This document shows positions 6,085 to 8,902 of a stretch of 8,902 nucleotides of DNA, piece by piece. This DNA is from Pseudobdellovibrionaceae bacterium (GTDB lineage Bacteria > Bdellovibrionota > Bdellovibrionia > Bdellovibrionales > JAMPXM01): assembly GCA_022843085.1 (NCBI GenBank), contig JALHOI010000101.1, positions 1 to 8,902 on the forward strand. Reading direction: 5' to 3'. The notes beneath the pieces were generated by a model, which worked only from the letters and a program-made list of their open reading frames with translations, was not told where the DNA came from and did not search any database. Position 1 is the first letter of the stretch. The number at the start of each line of letters is the position of its first letter. The translations under genes and the position numbers were made by a program.

Positions 6085-6939
6085 ATGGCTCGTTCGGTCG
6101 GAGGCAAATTAAGAAGTCTCGTTTTTTGTGCGCTGCTTGCGGCGGCTGCGCAGGGCGCGTTCGCGCAAGGTCGAGATTTTGCGAAGCCTCCGCCTGGCAC
6201 GGCCAACGACACTCCCGCAGAGCTTGAAGACATCGATATCAAGGATCGGCTTGGAGAAAAAGTCGACCTCGACGCGAAGCTGATCGACCACAACGGTAAA
6301 GAAGTCACCCTTCGCGACTACACGAAGAACGGTCGACCGATTCTGCTAAGCCTCGCTTACTATTCGTGCCCAAGCCTCTGCAATTTTCATCTGAACGGCC
6401 TGAACGATGCCTTCAAGCAAATGAAGGAACCGCTGGGAAAAGAATTTAACCTGGTCGTTGTCAGTTTTGATCCGAAAGAAACAGCGACTTTGGCAGGCGC
6501 AAAGCGAGACAGTTACCTGCGCGCTTACGATCGCCCCGATGGAAATGACGGCTGGCATTTTTTGACGGGGCCGGGCCCGACAACCGCGGCGCTTGCCGAG
6601 TCGGTCGGGTTTAAGTACCGGTGGGACGAAGCGCAACAGCAATATGCCCATGCGGCGGCGGCTTTTGCGATTGCTCCAGACGGAACCATCACACGCTACC
6701 TTTATGGAATCGTGTTTGACCCAACGACCGTGCGACTCTCGATGCTTGAAGCTTCAAAGGGCAAAATCGGAAACGCGATCGACAAACTCATTCTTTTCTG
6801 TTTTCACTACGATCCAAAAGCGAATCGATATACTTTGGCCGCATTCAATGTGATGCGCGCTGGCGGCGTACTAGTCCTGCTTGTCATCGGTGCGTTTCTT
6901 GTTCCATTTTGGTTTCGCACTAAGGAGAACGTTCGATGA
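6085..6939 (+). CDS. sco: Sco/SenC copper chaperone for cytochrome oxidase assembly
   Basis: A 284-residue thioredoxin-fold protein that should deliver copper to, or reduce, the CuA site of the oxidase. Copper ligands are visible: Cys95 and Cys99 in CPSLC, and His189 in YAHAAAAF. A signal peptide covers residues 1-28 (AFA before QGRD) and a C-terminal membrane helix lies at about 258-277, so the domain is periplasmic and anchored at its C-terminus. Classic mitochondrial Sco is anchored at the N-terminus; the present layout, with a CFHYDP segment (238-243) before the helix, is familiar from Sco proteins in caa3 operons of myxobacteria-like genomes (from memory). An upstream extension of the frame to 5878 overlaps the cytochrome gene and lacks a signal peptide at its start, so I place the start at 6085 after AGGATTGAAG. 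Its TGA overlaps the coxB ATG. Confidence 0.93.
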   Translation: MARSVGGKLRSLVFCALLAAAAQGAFAQGRDFAKPPPGTANDTPAELEDIDIKDRLGEKVDLDAKLIDHNGKEVTLRDYTKNGRPILLSLAYYSCPSLCNFHLNGLNDAFKQMKEPLGKEFNLVVVSFDPKETATLAGAKRDSYLRAYDRPDGNDGWHFLTGPGPTTAALAESVGFKYRWDEAQQQYAHAAAAFAIAPDGTITRYLYGIVFDPTTVRLSMLEASKGKIGNAIDKLILFCFHYDPKANRYTLAAFNVMRAGGVLVLLVIGAFLVPFWFRTKENVR

Positions 6940-8036
6940 ACCCCTACCGTTTCGTAAATGGCCATCGTTTCATCACGAGCTTTGTGGCTCGGGCCACTGC
7001 GGGTGTCGTGATGTCATCGGCTGCGACCGCTTGGTCGGCACCGAGTACTTACATGCCACCGGCGGCGACGAAAATTGCGGGCGAAGTCGACTCGATTTAC
7101 ACCTTCCTTTTGATCTCAAGTTTGATCTCTTTCATCCTTCTGATTGGTGGGCTGTTTTACTTCATCTACAAATATCAGCGAAAAACGGCGAACGACAAAA
7201 CGGCCTACATTACCCACAACCACACGCTTGAGTTCGTTTGGTCGTTCATACCTTTTGTCATCTTCATGTTCGTCTTCTTTTGGGGTTGGAAGGTTTACCA
7301 CGACATGCGGACTGTGCCCGAAGGTGCACTCGAAGTTCAAGTCATGGCTAAGAAGTGGGATTGGCGCTTCATCTACAAGAGCGGCCGAGTGGTCACATCG
7401 GGCGTTGATGACAACGGTCAAAAAATTCCGGCCACGATGGTCGTGCCGGTCGGTCGTCCCGTCAAATTGATCATGGCTTCCGAGAAAATCAACGAAGCTT
7501 CGACCGACCGATCCGATCGGCCGATACTTCACTCGTTCTTCATTCCTTCGGCCCGCGTGAAGCAAGACGTTGTTCCAGGGCGATTCACGATGATGTGGTT
7601 CAATTTCGATCAGCCCGGCGATTACTGGGTTTTCTGTACTGAGTTCTGCGGTGCCGGTCACTCGGCGATGAAAGCGCAGATTAAAGCGGTACCGCAGGCG
7701 GATTTCGATCAGTGGCTTTCAGCAGAAAGCAGCGGAACGCTATCGCTCGCCGATCAGGGCAAAGCGCTTTACGGAGCCAAGGCGTGTGTCGGATGTCATA
7801 GCGCCGACGGTTCGCGCGTCGTCGGCCCAACGTTCAAGGCGGCTTGGGGTGCTAAGCGCAACCTAGAAGGTGGCGGCTCGGTGACGATCGACGAGAATTA
7901 TCTTCGTGAATCAATCTTGAATCCAGCGGCGAAAATCGCAGCGGGCTATCCTGCGGGAGTCATGCCGGTGTACGCCGGTCAGCTTTCGGACGACGAAGTC
8001 ACTGCGATCATCGAATTCATAAAAATTTTGAAGTAA
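6936..8036 (+). CDS. coxB: Cytochrome c oxidase subunit II with fused cytochrome c domain (caa3 type)
   Basis: A 366-residue subunit II. A hydrophobic N-terminal stretch (about 11-35) may be a signal peptide, followed by two membrane helices (about 53-78 and 98-121) and the periplasmic cupredoxin domain. All CuA ligands are present: His199, Cys234, Glu236, Cys238, His242 and Met245 (in CTEFCGAGHSAM). A C-terminal cytochrome c domain follows, with heme attachment at CVGCH (Cys284, Cys287, His288) and the axial Met343 in GVMPVYAG. This fusion defines the caa3 type, in which electrons pass from the fused heme c to CuA and on to subunit I. About ten extra residues (KINEASTDRSDRP) precede His199 compared with the common form. 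The ATG overlaps the sco stop by four bases (ATGA), with AAGGAG eight bases upstream. Confidence 0.97.
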   Translation: MNPYRFVNGHRFITSFVARATAGVVMSSAATAWSAPSTYMPPAATKIAGEVDSIYTFLLISSLISFILLIGGLFYFIYKYQRKTANDKTAYITHNHTLEFVWSFIPFVIFMFVFFWGWKVYHDMRTVPEGALEVQVMAKKWDWRFIYKSGRVVTSGVDDNGQKIPATMVVPVGRPVKLIMASEKINEASTDRSDRPILHSFFIPSARVKQDVVPGRFTMMWFNFDQPGDYWVFCTEFCGAGHSAMKAQIKAVPQADFDQWLSAESSGTLSLADQGKALYGAKACVGCHSADGSRVVGPTFKAAWGAKRNLEGGGSVTIDENYLRESILNPAAKIAAGYPAGVMPVYAGQLSDDEVTAIIEFIKILK

Positions 8037-8043
8037 GGAGGTG
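8035..8043 (+). promoter_or_regulatory. Strong ribosome binding site of coxA
   Basis: AAGGAGGTG matches the anti-Shine-Dalgarno sequence almost fully, overlaps the coxB stop codon and lies six bases before the coxA ATG at 8050. It fixes the start of the gene, which runs off the window. Confidence 0.8.
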
Positions 8044-8049
8044 GGCACC

Positions 8050-8902
8050 ATGGGAACACCAGCAGGCGCTCACGCAGCTCACGTTACAGGATCAAACTAT
8101 CTCAACCACGAAAAGGGCCTATGGAATTGGCTGTCCACGCTTGATCACAAGCGCATCGGGCTTCTTTATTTCATCACGGTCGCTTTCTTCTTCTTAGTCG
8201 GCGGTGTCTTCGCCCTCTTGATTCGAACCGAGCTCTATTCAGCCGGCGAGACGATCATGAGTGCCGACCAGTATGCCAAGGTTATGACCTACCACGGGGC
8301 CGTCATGGTTTTCTTGGTCATCATCCCAGGCATTCCCGCGTTTCTCGGCAATTTCTTTTTGCCGATGCAGATCGGGGCTAAAGACGTCGCGTTTCCGCGG
8401 CTGAATTTGCTGAGCTGGTATTGCTTGATCGTGGGGGCGGGCGTTGCACTGATGTCGCTCTTCTTTGGTGGAGCCTCAACGGGTTGGACGTTCTACACGC
8501 CCAATTCGATCAGCCACCAACCAGCGGTAATCTTAATGGTCGTCGGCGTATTCATCGCAGGCTTTTCGTCGATTCTGACGGGTCTCAACTTCATCGTCAC
8601 TGTGCACAAACTGCGAGCTCCAGGGATGACGATGAATCGCATTCCGCTTTTCATCTGGGCGCTTTACTCGACGGCGATCATTCAGGTTCTTGCGACTCCG
8701 GTTCTCGCAATCACCGTGCTTTTGCTTGCGATGGAAAACGTCTTTGGCATCGGATTTTTTGATCCGGCTCTTGGCGGTGACCCGGTTTTGTTCCAGCATT
8801 TTTTCTGGTTCTATTCTCACCCTGCGGTCTACATCATGATCCTGCCGGCATTCGGGGTTATCTCCGAACTGATTACGACATTCTCGAAGAAAACGATTTT
8901 TG
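8050..8902 (+). CDS. coxA: Cytochrome c oxidase subunit I, A2-type, C-terminus cut by window edge
   Basis: The first 284 residues of the heme-copper oxidase catalytic subunit, which reduces oxygen to water and pumps protons. The N-terminus carries STLDHKRIG (29-37), typical just before the first helix. His82 in TYHGAVM is a low-spin heme a ligand. The CuB region reads FYSHPAVY (254-261), giving CuB ligand His257 and the Tyr261 expected to be cross-linked to it. The Glu of the A1-type GHPEV motif is absent; the Tyr-Ser before HP is the mark of A2-type oxidases such as the caa3 enzymes of Thermus and Rhodothermus. The remaining CuB His pair and the later heme ligands lie beyond the window. It follows coxB by 13 bases, and coxC-type genes would be expected downstream. 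Confidence 0.97.
   Translation, partial: MGTPAGAHAAHVTGSNYLNHEKGLWNWLSTLDHKRIGLLYFITVAFFFLVGGVFALLIRTELYSAGETIMSADQYAKVMTYHGAVMVFLVIIPGIPAFLGNFFLPMQIGAKDVAFPRLNLLSWYCLIVGAGVALMSLFFGGASTGWTFYTPNSISHQPAVILMVVGVFIAGFSSILTGLNFIVTVHKLRAPGMTMNRIPLFIWALYSTAIIQVLATPVLAITVLLLAMENVFGIGFFDPALGGDPVLFQHFFWFYSHPAVYIMILPAFGVISELITTFSKKTIF

Noticed and set aside
7116..7661. 181-residue open frame antisense to coxB
   Set aside because: It is a shadow of coxB, rich in His, Arg and Asp because it is read opposite conserved coding sequence.

Overview
The window looks like chromosomal DNA of a Gram-negative bacterium with moderate GC content. Two operons point away from each other across a gene-poor stretch of about 530 bases. 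The cytochrome oxidase type (A2-type subunit I, cytochrome c fused to subunit II, a Sco protein with a C-terminal membrane anchor) fits the Bdellovibrionota/Myxococcota part of the tree. That placement is an inference from gene content and remembered family features, not from a search.

Left half, minus strand, in order of transcription: a FabG/PhaB-like short-chain dehydrogenase (4942 to 4187), a secreted alpha/beta hydrolase (4094 to 2988), a cytosolic alpha/beta hydrolase (2961 to 2158), a KAS III-like condensing enzyme (2147 to 1110), and an AMP-forming acyl-CoA ligase (1120 to beyond base 1). The last three genes are tightly packed, with a 10-base gap and then an 11-base overlap, so this looks like one acyl-chain metabolism operon. 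The class list (ligase, thiolase-fold enzyme, short-chain reductase, alpha/beta hydrolase) resembles the OleABCD hydrocarbon/beta-lactone set, but every member that can be judged is of a different subtype. The KAS III-like protein keeps its catalytic Cys but has Thr and Tyr where FabH has His and Asn. This cluster is the best candidate here for uncharacterised chemistry.

Middle, 4943 to 5476: no convincing gene. It holds an 18-base inverted repeat placed where a regulator of the leftward operon could sit, candidate promoters in both directions, and a 14-base periodic direct-repeat array running into the rightward promoter.

Right half, plus strand: a membrane-anchored monoheme cytochrome c, a Sco copper chaperone, CoxB with a CuA site and a fused cytochrome c domain, and the first 284 residues of CoxA. 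The genes are 8 bases apart, overlapped by 4 bases, and 13 bases apart. This is the start of a caa3-type cytochrome c oxidase operon: electrons would pass from the cytochrome c domains to CuA in CoxB and then to heme a and the heme a3/CuB centre in CoxA, with Sco helping to metallate CuA.
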